The notes: generated by a model not told the origin, from the letters alone. DNA of 64,000 nt from Erpobdella octoculata (GCA_963978895.1 OZ022243.1:8573750-8637749); one strand, 5' to 3'; shown: positions 36,629-52,812, numbered from the stretch's first letter. Translations and numbers: made by a program.

Positions 36629-37850
36629 AAGGGGCGTCATTTCAGCAAAACCTTGAGGAGGCAAAATTTTTTGAAACCTAAAGATTAAAAGAAATTTATC
36701 TTCGTAATGCTATGCTTTTCCTTTAAAAATAATTGATAGCCGGGGGAGGGGGCAGTCGTAGATACTTTTTACAAGAAACTTCAGAACTTTGTACACTTTT
36801 TCTTCAAAAATCTAATGAATGCAGAAGTAGGTAGATTTATGGGGCAACCAACGTCGTGTGCCTTCATTTTTTCCTCTCGAAAAACTTTTTATATTAACTT
36901 ATTATTGCTTTTCGAACATATTTATATAAATACAAATGTAACTATTCGTTTGCTTCCAAAGCTTTAAGCCAATTGCTTTGAAATTTGGACACAACATAGT
37001 CTTTATTAAGGAAAAAGTTTGAAAAACAATTTGCACGTTGTTTCACGTTTTATGAGCAAAAAACCTTTCCTATGTTTTTATTGCGTAACCATCGGGACCA
37101 TTGAGTGCATTTAATCAAACTAAGCCACAGCAACTCGTGGTCGGGTCCAGCTAGTTTGTAATATTTGTCTAAACAATATGGCTTAGTATACTACTACAAG
37201 GCAGTCCAGCCTACTGAGAAATTTCCTTGATCCAGACAAAATTAAAAAAATACAGAATATAAAATTCACATTGTTCAAAAATTTGCAGTAACGATGAATG
37301 CAGTTGCTGATGAAAATCTAGCAATTTCACAACGTAAACAGCCTCTAAAAGCTTTATAAAAGGAGCTTTTTTAAATATTCACATTGATTGATTGAAAAAA
37401 AATTTTGAAAGCACATGAATGCTGTAAGATTATCTTTGTTTATTTTTGGAGTTATGTACTAAATAGTAAATCATATGACCTACAGGGTAATTCCAAGTGG
37501 TTCATTTCTCCTGTGCACTTTTTTAGCTTTTCAAGACTTTCTACAGCTCACAGAAATGCATGATTTAATGAGCAAAATTCTTACACTTTCAAAACTATAA
37601 GTTATAAAGTCTGTGTCGACTGTGTCTTAGAAAATCAACAAAATTCATTCATTTGTTCTAGTTCGTGGCTTAGAAGTAAATTGACATTTTGTCAAGTTGA
37701 AAATTATCAAAATTAAATTATAGCAGTTACATGTAATTAGTTTCTTTTTTAAATGTTTTTATAGCTACTGGGCTGCCTTATTGACATATTCCATTAAACT
37801 CGTGTTATTGTTGATGTTACCAGCCTTCCCACTTGAATTCATTTATTGAA
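36629..37850. other. hAT-derived fragment and Helitron-like end
   Basis: AAGGGGCGTCATTT at 36629 resembles a hAT terminus, and the following 270 bp share GGGGGCAGTCG-type phrases with other hAT remnants here. At 37151 GGGTCCAGCTAGT looks like a Helitron 3' end in + orientation, with no 5' end found. No gene recognised. Confidence 0.4.
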
Positions 37851-38768
37851 CTAGCAAAGCTCTGCACGGGCACATTTTTTGACATCCAGCTCGTTATATG
37901 GACACAAAATCCCAAGCCCCGTCTTGTCCGTTTTCATAAACCCACAACACCATGCATACTACCTTTTTGATAATGCCTGGCGCTACTCCTGGTTTCCAAA
38001 AACCTGTATCCAGCTTTGATAGCTACTTTTCCAAAAAGAAAAAAAACAATTTCTAAAAACTGATCAACTTTTTTTCTCAAAACGATGGCCGTGAAAGGGT
38101 AATCACAGCTAGTTTTCTAAAAACTTTTTCAAAAACTTCTCCAAAAATGTTTTAATTATTTTTTCAAAAGATATTTTTTTTAAAATCCTTAGGGGGAAAT
38201 TACCCCCCCCCCCCCCCCGCAAATGACGCCCCTGAACATTTATATAATTATTCTTAATATCAATAAAAACAACTTTGATATTCTATTGTTTTTAATTCAA
38301 ATTAAACATCACAATGCCCTAGTAATCAAAATCAGAGTTAACCACAGATTATCTATGGAGTTAGCTAATGTTTGGGGCGAGCACCCACTGGGTACATCGT
38401 TTTCTTCAGCTATTAATTAAGCCAACAACTTAAGTTTTCTAGACAGCATTTGCTTCAATTTGACTTTGAATGACACAAGTGCTTCAGAATATTTTAACTC
38501 ACATTTAAATTGAATTATACTAACAAATCGTTCTCATGTACCTACAGCATATTTAATAAGTTCTAGATGCGAAGATGCTCTTCAAATTAAGGATTTATAG
38601 TCGTTAACCCAGGATTAGCGAACCCCTGTAGTTGGAGTTCGAAAATCCCTCTTAACCTTACCCCTATAATCACTACCTCCACGCTAATTTTTTTTCATTG
38701 CTCCAGTGGTTCTGATGTAATAAGCAAACACACACACACACACATTGCCTTTCATATATATATATAGA
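37851..38768 (-). mobile_element. Helitron-like element, second family
   Basis: Host A, then CTAGCAAAGCTCTGCACGGG (the reverse of a CTAG-ending 3' terminus), running to TATATATATATAGA followed by host T (the reverse of a TC start). These are Helitron-style termini without target duplication. The interior includes a poly-C run next to AAATGACGCCCCTG at 38221-38234, apparently a hAT end trapped inside. Non-coding. Confidence 0.55.
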
Positions 38769-38989
38769 TTTATCATTTCATTTTTTGCAAACATTCTCAT
38801 ACATATGCAAATCATTCACTCAGGACAGAAGCCACATTCCTTTCGGAGCATACCCAACATCAGGATGGCCCCTGTAATTTTCGATTCTTTCAACGCTTTT
38901 GTGCCTTTATAACATGCTTCCCTTAATTGCAATAGGTGAACAATATTTCTAGTTTGCATTACTTTTACTCATATGGCAGGCAAATATAT

Positions 38990-39414
38990 ATATAAAATGA
39001 CTGTTTTTTTGTTTGTCTTTTATGCAAATCCAAACCGCTGGACCAATTTTAACTAAATGTGGCATGGAGGTAGATCTCAAAGAGTATTTTTTAATTAAAA
39101 TTTTTTTTTTAATTTTATTATGACCAAAAAACTTTCCACGTCAAAAGTGTCTATATACTGGTATATACGACCATCAAAGGTTATTGCATAACAAAATTCG
39201 TTTACGTTACAAGGTTTGAAGGTTTCAAGCAGCTTTTAGATAATCTATTTTACGTTTATGGGCAAAAAGAAGTTAGTAGAGAGGGGAAGAAAGGAACGGG
39301 AAAAGAAGCGAAAGAGCCAGCAGGAAATAGAGAGAAAGCGAGAGAGCAATAGGAAAAGGAAACGGGAGCAAGAGAGAGAGAAAAACCTCTAAGAACCACG
39401 GGTAACCCCTCTAG
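38990..39414 (+). mobile_element. Helitron-like element, third family, short copy
   Basis: Ends CCACGGGTAACCCCTCTAG before T. It begins near TATATATATAAAATGACTG. The middle shares GACCATCAAAGG and GTTTGAAGG phrases with the copy near 10490-10620 and a purine-rich GCGGGAACGG-type segment with copies at 10670 and 51660. Non-coding. Confidence 0.55.
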
Positions 39415-39482
39415 TTTGTAATACAAAAAGATCCCCCCAGACCACTAAAAATATATGCAATGCATACACATTAATCATATGC

Positions 39483-39488
39483 TTTATT
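39483..39488 (-). terminator. Poly(A) signal of PEBP gene
   Basis: AATAAA on the minus strand, 86 nt past the stop codon. Confidence 0.65.
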
Positions 39489-39573
39489 AAATTTTCCTCA
39501 ACAAGATAAAGTAAACACACTTCACATTTCTAGCACCACTTTGAATGTTTAACAGCATTTTTCAAGTCAAACT

Positions 39574-40857
39574 TCACTTTCCACTGAGCTTTTCATATAA
39601 TTTTGGAACATAATCATCCCACTCTGCCTGATAGTAATTTCCTGCTACTGGATTTCCCAAAGAATATTTTTGTGCAAATTTTGACACTTTGTGAGAAGCT
39701 CTCTTGTCACCTGATAATTTCAAGTTAGGCTCATCAAACTTTAGCTTTCCACTCTGTTTGAAAACAAGGAACACATATCTATGGAGGCCTGAAATAAAAT
39801 ATTACAGAATAATTTCACAGATTTTTTTATTAATTTTACAAATACTAACAAAAAAAATCAGTCCATATGCTTACCAGTTCCTTTGGGAGGACCAGATCCA
39901 ACATACTCTGACTTCACTTCACCGCTTTTCACCTCACTTCCAGGAATATTCACTACCATCCAATGATGCCATTCTCTAAATTTTGGATCTTTTCTGCTGG
40001 GTGCATCAGGATCTGAAAAAAGCAAAGTATAATAATAATAACATGAAAACCAAAATTAACATTATAAAGTACAAATCCCTATCAATTTACCGTTCATGAC
40101 CAATGTATAAAATGCATTTGGATCTGCATCCCAGGTGCAGTTAGGTTCATCTTGGACCTACAATATTTGTAAACTAGTGACCTGGTGCATTTAATATTAA
40201 CTCGAGTTCAATTCTGTTGAGCATTCATATTAACTAACCTGTGTTGGAGTCAATACAACACCAGGAGTTACATTTATGTTGCCATAATGAACCTTGAAAA
40301 AAATTGTTCAAAATATAACTTTATTTGTTTTAGATAAACAAATAAAATAAGTTAAAAATTTATGATTAATAAATATTATATTTTCAGTGTCTAGTGACTG
40401 AATACTAGACTTCTAGTCAAGTTTGCTCTAAAATAATCAAGCAGTCAGGACCCCATTGTCTGTGTAGTGTAGTTGTAGTAAGTTATTGACTAGACACTCT
40501 AGAGTCTAGACTAGACTCGATACTAAGAGTCTGACTACTAGATTTAGTTTTTAGTTAGAGCAGTTGTTAGATCCCATTCAAGTCTGCTATATAATCTGCT
40601 AAATTCTAAAATAATCAGTTTTTCGTGTCGTTAACGTTAAGTTAAGCCAGGCCAAGCCAGCACTATTGACTCAATTCGATCTGACCGATAAGGGCGATAA
40701 GGGCCAATGTGCATGGTTACTTTTTAGTAATTTCTAATTCTAATCAATGTAAAAACAGAGAAACAAAAATTATTAACAAAAATCTAACTTTCAATTCCTC
40801 TCCAGGCTGAGAAATTCCCATATCACTACAGATAGCATCACTCTTAAACTTGTCCAT
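39574..40857 (-). CDS. PEBP1: Phosphatidylethanolamine-binding protein (PEBP/RKIP family)
   Basis: Small cytosolic protein that binds anionic phospholipid head groups; animal PEBP1 restrains Raf kinase. Five exons join in phase: 40789-40857, 40239-40292, 40091-40157, 39875-40012, 39574-39788, giving 180 residues, close to the usual 187. The ligand-pocket signatures are complete: [21 protein letters not shown] and [16 protein letters not shown]. The C-terminal part ([20 protein letters not shown]) matches family helices. The start MDKFKSDAI lacks any signal peptide. The gene looks intact and is embedded between repeat-rich blocks. Orthology to PEBP1 specifically, rather than an invertebrate paralogue, is inferred. 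Confidence 0.95.
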
Positions 40858-41428
40858 CTTAAAACTTATATTAAGAGTAATTAAGACCGAATAGAAAAAG
40901 TGGACCGGTAACCAAAAACGTAAACAGGTCAACAAAGCCGACGGACTACTATGCTATTTATAGAAACAAGAACTGGAGATCGTCTTCAAGTAGGAGTGTC
41001 GGAGGTTTTACTGAATAAAAAAAAATCAAGATATTGTAACAGCGGGTTACAATTGGACAGCGACGAAAGCATTCAAAATTTTTAAAAGTGAAAATATTGT
41101 TGACCCTCTTTCCAAATTCCTTAATCCGCCTTTGGTTATTTGTAAATATATGTGAAACCAAACTGCAAAATGAGTTTATGAAATGTCATTAGAAAATAAA
41201 ACCGAGATGCGGAATGTTCGCCCCCGGTTTTTCGCTACTTTTTCTTCACTTCAGGGCCCCCTGGAAGTTTCGTCCCTGGTAAAGTTCGCCCTCCTCGGCT
41301 TATCGCCACGTTAACAAGTTCGCCCTCACGCCTTTCACCATGGCCGTGTTCGCCCCCCGTCTTTTCACTCCCGTTTTTTTGCCCCCGTCTATTCATTCCC
41401 GTTTTTGTGTATGTGTATCTATATGTCA
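40858..41428. other. PEBP upstream region and C-rich repeat debris
   Basis: Presumed PEBP promoter and 5' UTR followed by a degenerate array of GTTCGCCCTC-type phrases at 41218-41400. No clear TATA box and no gene. Confidence 0.45.
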
Positions 41429-43013
<1,585 letters not shown>

Positions 43014-45562
43014 ATTTCTCTTTAATCTTTATAGACAGCCTACTCGGCCAGGCTATGAATAACGCTAACCATTCTTATAACTGACGGTCTTTTTCTACAT
43101 ACGGCCGCATCCTTTAACTACAAAAGCTTCTTCTTTTCTCTTCTCAAATTTCACTAAAAACACACAAAAAGAAAAAAACATCCAACAAAGGCCCATATAT
43201 AATAACCATTAGCTTACATAAAAGTAAGGGAGCTCGGTGCCTCCTAAATGATGTCTCTGAGTTTTGAAAGTAACGGTCTAAAAGGGGCCCATATATTAAC
43301 CATGGGTCCATTTAAAAGTCAGGAGCCTACATAAAAGTCAGGGAGAGCTACTTAACAGTCAGGTAAGCATAGGCGAGGCGTCGCAACCGGGGAGACAGGA
43401 GAACATGTCCCCTTCACTATTGTTGAGTTGGGGGACAACAATGTATTTGTCCCCCCAAATTTTACAATGTCATGGTTTTTTTACTGTAGGCCATAACATT
43501 CGCGATCCCAGTTGAGCATTTTATTCAATATAATCTTGTGATGATGTAGTATAAGCAGAGGTGTCCGTGGGTCCATTTTGAGCGACCCAACCCAACCCAC
43601 CAACTGACATATCCAACCCAACCCAACCCAACCCAATAACAAAAAAAATCTGAAAACATGTATATTACCGTGTAAAAATTTTAAAATACATCAAGAGTGG
43701 TTCAGAATGCCTGCACGCATAGCCCATCAAATAAGTTCTATTGATTACATTTTTTCCGCAGAAAGGCTTGTCAGTTATTGTGTCCCACATAATAAAAATC
43801 ACGGTGAGACTGAGCTGAACTCGCTGAGATGCAAAGTTTAACAGCATAAAAACGAAGTAAAACAAATAAGAAATGAAAACAAAAAAAAGCAGAAGATATC
43901 TGTAGATAATTATCAATTGGAAACAATAAAACAAAGCTGCAAACCAACAAAATGCAATAAAGTAAAGACATAAACGTAAATAATAGAAGGCCGCTAATGC
44001 TAAGCTAAATTGATTCAGTTTTCTTTAGTTACTAGAAGTAGCCCGTATAAAATGACGGTTCGTTTTTGGTTTTTATTGAACTGTCAAATAATAAATAATG
44101 GACGTTTTCCTACTTTCCCATTATTAAATGTGGTAATTAGACAATGTGGATGCTCTACCTCCTCTGCAAATTAACAATTTATTTAATAAACTCTAGAGAA
44201 AAAAATTAAATTTTGGAAATCAAAGGGGGGCAAATTGTTTACACACGCCAGAAGGATTCCAATACGCATTGCATCTTCACTAGGTTAGGTAAAGTTAAAA
44301 TTAAAAAAATGTATATAAATCTATTCAAATTTTGAAAATCAGAGTTGCCCCCCCCCCAATTTACGTCTTTGATTTTACTTGCAAGATTTGCGTACCGAGA
44401 AAGACACACACACACAGATCGTAACATAAATAAAAGTTTGTGAAAAGGCCCACTTCAGCGTTATGGCGGGGGACCATAACTTCAAAGTCAGAGGGCCCAC
44501 TTCAGTCAGGAAGAAACTGCTCCTTTCTGCTCCCTAAATGACGTCCCGGGTTCTCTTTCTAACTCTCCCTTATTTTTTTGTCTGTCTTTCTTTTCCTCTC
44601 CTCCTAAGGACCTAACTTGAATACTTATATAAAAGGTATAATATTCATTTACTTTTGTAGTTTCTGTTTCCAATTTTGTCTAGCTTTACCTATAGATGTA
44701 AACTTTCGTTTACAAGAAGCAATTCATGGAATGTCTATTTTGAAAAGTTGCAAATAATGTTCACTTTTTTTGTTTTTGCGTGAGGTTGAATTGAGAAAAC
44801 AAGTTTTTAGACTTAACAGGAGCATAGGACAGGCCTCCCCAACCTTATGCTGAATTTCACTGATATCATAATAAACACATTTCCACTGTTTAAAATATGA
44901 AAAACTTGAGTATAAACAGTTGTGTATTTCATAGTACAGTTTCATCCACACCGGATCCACTTGAAACCAAACTAGTTTTATTTAAATTTTAATGGAAATG
45001 ATACGTATATCATTTTAAAATTACGATGCTGCATATTGGATAAAAGAGTTGCACAAAACACCAAACTGATATTGTCATTTTATATTTTTGAATTCAAGTG
45101 TAATTATTAAAAATAAATAGAAAAATCGTGATTGTGACATTGGATGGTAATCAATAAATAAAACGCAGTTTTACTGTAAAAATTGATATTCAGCATATAC
45201 GATAAGATTGTAACAACAGAAAAAGGGGCATAAGTTAATCAGGACTGCAACCATCTCACGTCAAGAAAATGAAAACATCAAGTCCGGATTCTCAAGGCAC
45301 ACAATGAACACAGAAAGAAGACTATCTCAAAAGAACAAATACTAAAACTATACATGACAAATAAGGCAGCTTCAATCAATTGTCCGTAATACTGAAACAA
45401 TTTGGATTGTTATAAACGGTTTAAAAACACATCATGTATAAAACACTTAATAACAAAATTTAATCTTAAAAATATCATGATATCGATGTCGTGGATAGAG
45501 AAAAAAATACAAGTCACAGAAAGTCCTTTAAAGCTCAAGAAAATAATAAACATTGGAATTAA
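43014..45562. other. Repeat remnants and RhoGAP 3' flank
   Basis: A short AACCC-type pentamer cluster is at 43585-43635. A fragment related to the 27230 hAT element lies in reverse orientation at about 44200-44373, ending AATTTACGTCTTTG. From 44600 to 45562 it is AT-rich sequence that probably includes the RhoGAP 3' UTR. No gene recognised. Confidence 0.5.
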
Positions 45563-48500
45563 CTAAAGTACATCCTGCTTCTGATGGGAGGGATTGTGGA
45601 TTCGTGTGCCAGCGAACCTCGAGGAGTACATAGGAGATGGAAGTGACAGACGCTTGCTCACATCGGTACTTCTACTCTCCGAAGAAACCGTCGTTGTTGA
45701 GGTTTTGCTGCTGTCTTCCTTGTCGGCGTATATTTTTCTCAGCTCGGCAACATTCCAGAGTGGATTATCGATAACATCTCTCGATTTGAAAACTTCTGCA
45801 TGGAATTGATTTGTTGTGGCAGGAGTCTTTCTCGATGATTCAAGTTCGTTCGATGCTGATATTATTATCGAAATTGGCTTTCCAACAACAGGACCCCTGT
45901 TGCTTGAAGATGCTTCAGATAATGCCACTGAATTTTTGTTGAGTGATGACAGATTCTTGTTGATTATGGACTGTAAATTTTTGCTGGCTCTATTGCTGGC
46001 TTGCATTTTAGCTAGAGCTAGAATTTTTTCCGATACAGCTGGGTCTCTGTTTTGGATGGACTGGTTGAATGCAGATTTAACGTCGAAAACATTACTAGTG
46101 TTATTTGTAGATAGCCCCGATTTGGTCACCAATCCCGATGAAACAATATTAGCTCGTGGAACTGGTTTGACTTGAGTTGCATCATCGTATTTATTCGTAA
46201 CGTCAACTTTTATCGTTGTCGAATGTGGAAAGAACGATCCGCAGGAAGATTTCTGGAAAGGCACATTTTGTGGCGACGTGACCGAATTAGGACTGCTCTG
46301 TAGAGATGCATCGAGCGACAATGTCTTGTCCAATTTTTTTGAAATTGGCGCTTTGACAAGAAACTGAAGATAAAAAAAATAAAATGTGTTTAATGTAGAA
46401 AATTAAATAATACAAAACAGAACAATTAAAAAAATTAGAAATACTTACATGACTATTATTAGGTTGATTGCCTTCAAATTTCTGTTTATAGATATCGATA
46501 ATGTTGTGAACCTTGTTTCTACTCGTCTTCACTGAAGTGTCACTCAAAGACGGTGCAGTTACTGAGTTGTCCTCCTCTTCAATTTCTTGGTATTGTTTCG
46601 ACAGCCTAACGTGCCAATCCCTGTTCTTGACCGTCCGAGGGGTACCGATTTCGACCAAAGTTTTGCGGAAGAAATTTTCTTTCGGGTTGTCGGAAGATTT
46701 TGACAAGGATGATACTTCGGTATCTGCTTCATCTTTTTTACACGGCACATTATTCCGTATCGAAATGCCCGAGTTTTTCAGATCGGCAAGAATGTCGGGG
46801 ATGTTCTCCCATTCTTCGTGCCACTTCTGGCAGTCTATGACATCACTTCTGCTCCTGCCCAAACTTTTGGAAAACTTTTTGTGAACTTTCGACAGTCTGG
46901 GGTCAGAGTGCCTTTTAACTTTTTTCTTTTTTTTATTTCTCGAAAAGTTGTGACAAGACAGTTGATTGGTGAATGTAGACATCTCTTTCGACAGCATAAA
47001 ATCCGGTGATGTCTGGATCATTTTCGTGGCCGACTGAACTTGATCAGATTTGTCTTTATTGACGCAAGACTGATCGAGATTCGATAGCGAATAAATTGTC
47101 GGATATTTCTGAAGGTTTGTTATGTTTGAAGAAACATTCGATGAATCAGCTGATATGTTTTTAATATTTTCTTGTAATGCGTTGCTATCTTGCAAATGTC
47201 TGTTGACCGTGTTCGTGGAAAAACTCACCGAACAAGGTGCAGCATTTGAAGAGACTAATGCTGATTTATTTTGACTTTCAGTTGACTTGATATTAAATGG
47301 ACCCTCGCCAGGTTGAAGCGGAGAATGAGGAACTTCTTTCTTTTTAAGATACTCAGTTGCTTCTTTATACGAAGGAGGAGGGAACCGTTTTGCGACCTGA
47401 TTGGGTGTCGGCTGTATTTTAGGAGAATCCTCTTCAGACGACTGATGACTGAATCTTGGAGGAAGCCTCCTACCGAAGAAAACTAATTTATTCGGTTTTT
47501 GTAATTGGCTGGTACAACCAGGTAAGATTGTTAGTGGCTTTTGCTGGTCGAAAGTTGGAGATGACTGATCAAAAGTGTCATTTTCTAGTACATTATCCTG
47601 ATCAATGGAAGGAGAAATTATAGATGAGGTAGATGGAACAACAGAAGAAACGGTTGCAGAAGTAGTGATGTTGGCAGTTGAACAACTTTGGAGAGATTTA
47701 TCGATTGCTTCTTCGTTGTTCTTCGGATGAACGAGAGCGTTCACACGAAGTCTCAACTTCTCAAAATCAACCGACTTGCTGTTCACGCTCGACAAGTTGA
47801 CGGCCTTTTTAACGAAAAGCGAATTGATTATCTGATCGGGAAAGACGTCCGCACCTCTCTCAGTCATGCCCCTCCTGTGCAATAATCCAGCTTTCGCTCC
47901 GTTTGGTAACAGAGTCGACGTATCCAGCAGTGAACTGGACTTTCTCAACAGCACGTGCTCGGGTTTGGCGGCGAGTGCATCGTAGCTCGACCTGCTTCCT
48001 GATACGTCATCGCACGACGTCAAAGTAATTTTCGGTATTCGAAGCAAAGAACCCGAAGCAGTTATGACGTCGGCACGAGGATTCGACAAGTTGGACGCGC
48101 TGACTGCCTCGAGACTGTTTCTCGGACTTTCGATCAGCCTCTTCTGTCTTCTAAGTCGAGGAGGAGGAGCTGGATGAGTGACGTTTCGTGTCGCATTCGT
48201 TAACGTTGCGACATTTGAACAGCTGACGGATGCTGGTTGTTTGGATTTTTGAATGCGGATGTCGCTCTCAGACTCTTTGACATCAGAAGGTAGACTTGCT
48301 GCATTCATGAGAAGTTGATGTTTTTGATCAGAAGTGTCTTCAAGACTGCTGAACTTTTCCTCTCCCGAGACATAATCAATGGAATCGTCAACTGTTCCCA
48401 AGCTGCTCAAATGACTTTTGTCTTCATCTGGGAATAAAATTAAAGATTAATTTCACCTCCATCAATGGTTACTTATTATATTGCAGTGTATTTCTCACCA

Positions 48501-51231
48501 AAAAGTTCTGCAGAGGAAGAGGCAGCACTTTCACCATCAGTGCTCATATCTTTGATTCCATCTGGAACGGATTTAACTTTCGGTGGAGGATTAGCGCACA
48601 GTGTTTGAATGAGAAAGTTGTATCTTTCATCTCCAAATATTTTTGATGATAATTTGATGAGAGTTTCAACAACTTTGTTTACACCTTCTGCATCGTGTAG
48701 AAACAGATTTGTCTCTGTAAAAAAAAAACATTTAAAACATGAAAGATAGTGAAATGAAGTATTAATTTTGAACAAAAATTTTTAAGAAACAGTGTCACAC
48801 CTATTTATTACCATCATTCTCTTTAATTAAATAATCCACATCTAAATAAATAAATACTGAGTGAGGCTGAAAACAATCCCATTATAGTATTAAAATTAAT
48901 AAAGTTTTTAATTAATTTTCTACTAACTTGCATCACTCTTGACTGTTGCCATCGATGGAAGCTGCTTCTCAGCTGATCTACTGCCAGTGGGAGCATCACT
49001 TATGGGTGCAGCAACAGCTGTGCTATCTTCCCTCTCGCTGAGTTTCTTACTGCTACCCATGCTACCATTGCTACTGTTACTACTGCTATTGGATCCGGGA
49101 GACCAGAGAAGACTGGGTCCTATGCAGACTGCCAGATTGTATGAAGTCATGGTCGAATATTCACTCAGCTCGTCTATGCGACGGAGGACGCACATCAATT
49201 CGTGGAGAAGTTTCTGGTTGAAAGGCAGGAGACGACCGTATTGCCTGCAAATAATTGTCGTCATCATCATCATCATCAGTATCATCATCATCATCATCAA
49301 CTAAGTATGTATAATAATCTTTACTAAAATCAAAATTATGGTAGTTCTGATATAAATATAAACCATTCGTAGATTAAAAAACACACAAAAATTTTTTCAA
49401 AACAATTAATCATTAATATAATGAAACAAAATCATACTTCTTGCAGATGTTAATGATTACTGTTTCATCTGTTTCCTTGGTAACCTCCATCCACTGATAG
49501 TAGAGATGACTCATCAAGAGACAATCAGGAAGGCTACGAAGAAATTTCTGAAAAAAAAAACAAAAAATAATTTTTTTATTCCCAACGATTTTATATTTTT
49601 ATGACTAATAATTCAAATTAAATGAATTTATAAAAAAAAATAATTTATTTATCATTTAACCTTCATAAGACTTGCGATCATAACGACAGGAACTTCATTA
49701 AAATCAACTTCCATGCCAGCATCTAATATACTTGTTATTTCCTTCAGTTTTGCATGGTTGGCAGACTTTCTGAAGATGCCATTACTGTACGCACCAATCT
49801 CGAACAACTTTTCGAGCATTTTCTGTTATTAGAAAGAAATTTTAAGAATTAAAAAATAAATAAAATTAAAAAAAAACTTATAACTAAATAAAATTATCAT
49901 TGAAAATGAATTAATATCCAAAAAAATAATTATTTTAAAATAAACAATATTTGAATGTTTATTATATTTAAATGTTAATTACAATTAAAAGTAAATTAAA
50001 CTATAAAGGATATCTAATAAAAATTGAACTGACAGTTAAATTGGAAGGCGGGTAGCCATCTTGGAAGATTGCACTGAGATTTTGACCAAAAAATTTTGAA
50101 GAATTATTTAATTTAGCCTTTTTAAAAATTTTCTTTAAAATTTTTCGTTTTGACTTTACTGCTGCAGTCTTCAAGTGTTCGTCTAAAAATTAATTCAAAT
50201 AAAATTTAAACATAAAAACTCAAAATTATATTTGATAAATTAACTTTATATTTGATAAATTAATTTTTTATTTAATAAATTAACTTGATATTTCATACAT
50301 TAATTTATTATTTAATAAATTAACTTTATATTTGATAAATTAATTTATTTTTGATATTTCATACATTAATTTATTATTTAATAAATTAACTTTATATTTG
50401 ATAAATCAATTTATTTTTTAATAAATAAATTAACTAACCACTGTTAGACACGACCCTCATTTTGTCTCGGAGAAGAAAAAGTGGTCGACTTTCAACGATG
50501 GCCATTTTGTCTTGAGGACTTTTGTTCATTTGTTTCAATTCATGTAGCTGAATGCTGAATGGATATTCGTGACCTAGTTATGCAAATAATAATAATAATA
50601 ATAATAGTGTAACTCGATGAATATTCATGACTTATTTAGGAAAAAATAATATCTGAACTGAATGAATGAATATTTGTGACATAGTTAAGTTATGCGAAAA
50701 AAATGATTGATAATGATTTATTGCTACAGCCCAAGTGGTTAGCATGGCAGACACAATACAGATTTCTATTGTTAAAGAAGAATTGCTTCGTAATTATGAA
50801 TCAAACAATCTGACATAGGCCTATGCTGATGAAACACACCCTAACACTACACATACATAAATATACATATATGTGTACACTAATTGACCTTGAACTTGAA
50901 GAGCAGTATTTGTATCAACAAAACAATACAGCCACGTGAGATATTTATATTGTAGAAAAAATTAAAATCGTAATAATTTGATTTTTCTTTAATTGGACTT
51001 TACAGTTTACTGATGGATTATTATTTATTTGTCCGCTGTGAATTTATTGACAATTTGTTTATTGTTCATCTAAATAAATATTTACTTTCGAAATCATTCT
51101 ATTAATGAACAAAGCAATTGATTTATTTGATTATTTTCATTTAATAAAAACTAAATAAAATTAAAAAGATTTTAAAATTTTGAAATTTTTGACCTTAACA
51201 AAAAACTTGAATATATGTATATATGTAAGCA

Positions 51232-51275
<44 letters not shown>

Positions 51276-51438
51276 GAATGTTTGTATGTATATAGGTATG
51301 TTATTTATGCATTGCTACACCATTCATCCGATCTCGTAATGAAATTTTCACACAACCTTGAGAGTCAAGGGGAATCAAATATAGAGAAAATTTTTTTGAA
51401 ATCCGTCACAAAATGACCGGAGCGGGTGAGCGAGCGGG

Positions 51439-51491
<53 letters not shown>

Positions 51492-52760
51492 AGTGCGTAT
51501 GTATGTGTGTATGGATGTATGTATGTATGTATGTGTATGTATGTGTGTGTGTTTATGTATGTATGTATGTATGTATGTATGTGTTTTTTACAATATTTCG
51601 GCACTAAATGCTCATTCAAAGTATGTATGTATGTATGTATGTATGTATGTATGTATGTAGAATCGGATCTATGGGGGTCAACTGAGAGCGAAAGAATGAG
51701 CGGGAAAGCGACAGGGAACGGATAACGACCGGGAGCGGGAGTGTGTATGTATCTATGTATGTATGTATGTATGTATGTATGTATGTAGAATCGGATCTAG
51801 GGGGGGGGGGACTGAGAGCGAAAAAATGAGCGGGAAAGCGACAGGGAACAGATAACGACCGGGAGCGGTAGCGCAAGCGGGAAGGAAATGGAAGCGAAAA
51901 AGAAACGCATTAGGTAAACCTCTAAAAACCCCGGGCAACGCCGGGTGTCCCCGCTAGTATATATATATATATTTATATTTATAAATGACATAGGAACATT
52001 TTAATGGGGGAGACAGAACAATAGAAAACAAGACTCAGACATATTTAAAGAAAGATAAACATACAAACAAACATGCTGTAAATGAATAACCAACCAGATA
52101 GAGGAAAAGTGGAATCTTCAGACTCGAGTGTGACACACAATTGAAAATCTGTTGCTTCTCGATTCTTAAATTATAATGATTATAATATAAATAATTATTA
52201 ACGATAAAAATATAATTAACAATAATTATTGCATAATTATTAGAAATATTAATAATAATTACACAAATTATAAAAAAATAATCAGCCAACTACTTAATAA
52301 GTTAAAAATTACTAAAATTAGACATATGATTGATTATTCACTAACTTCAATTCTCAACTCTTTGAGAAGTCTCTGTACCACAGCTGAACTCAATTCATCA
52401 TTCCTCACTTGTATCATCTTGCACTGATCAATTATAACAATGAAATAAATGAAATAATACTTTAGTGCATTCAGTATTCATTTTCATCAGTTTAAATAAA
52501 ACAGACTTTCAATTAATTATATAGACATTGTTACGATTAACTTATAAATATATTTTTATATAATTAATTAATTATAAACTGTGTTTGTTAAGAAAAATTA
52601 ATTAATTAATTAATTTATATTTATATGAAATAACCTACCATGGTAGCACTGGCCAGTTTAGCTTCAACCCTTATGAAGATTGTTTTTATAGCTTCTTTAG
52701 ATTTTTCGTAAGAAATTTGTCTGAAAATATTTTATTATGATATTCACATTATTGCTATAC

Positions 52761-52812
<52 letters not shown>

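Noticed and set aside
36629..38234. A single 1.6 kb hAT element bounded by AAGGGGCGTCATTT and AAATGACGCCCCTG
   Set aside because: The flanks TTTCCCTG and AACATTTA do not match, the left end lacks the CAG start, and the interval straddles the boundary of the Helitron-like element at 37851. Two separate fragments are more likely.
43585..43635. AACCC repeats as an interstitial telomere
   Set aside because: Only a few imperfect pentamers, and the unit is not the animal TTAGGG type; more likely low-complexity repeat.
48939..49304. Plus-strand 121-codon frame opposite the RhoGAP exon
   Set aside because: Antisense shadow of a Ser/Asn-rich exon. The minus frame carries the RhoGAP motif NLAVCIGPSLLW.
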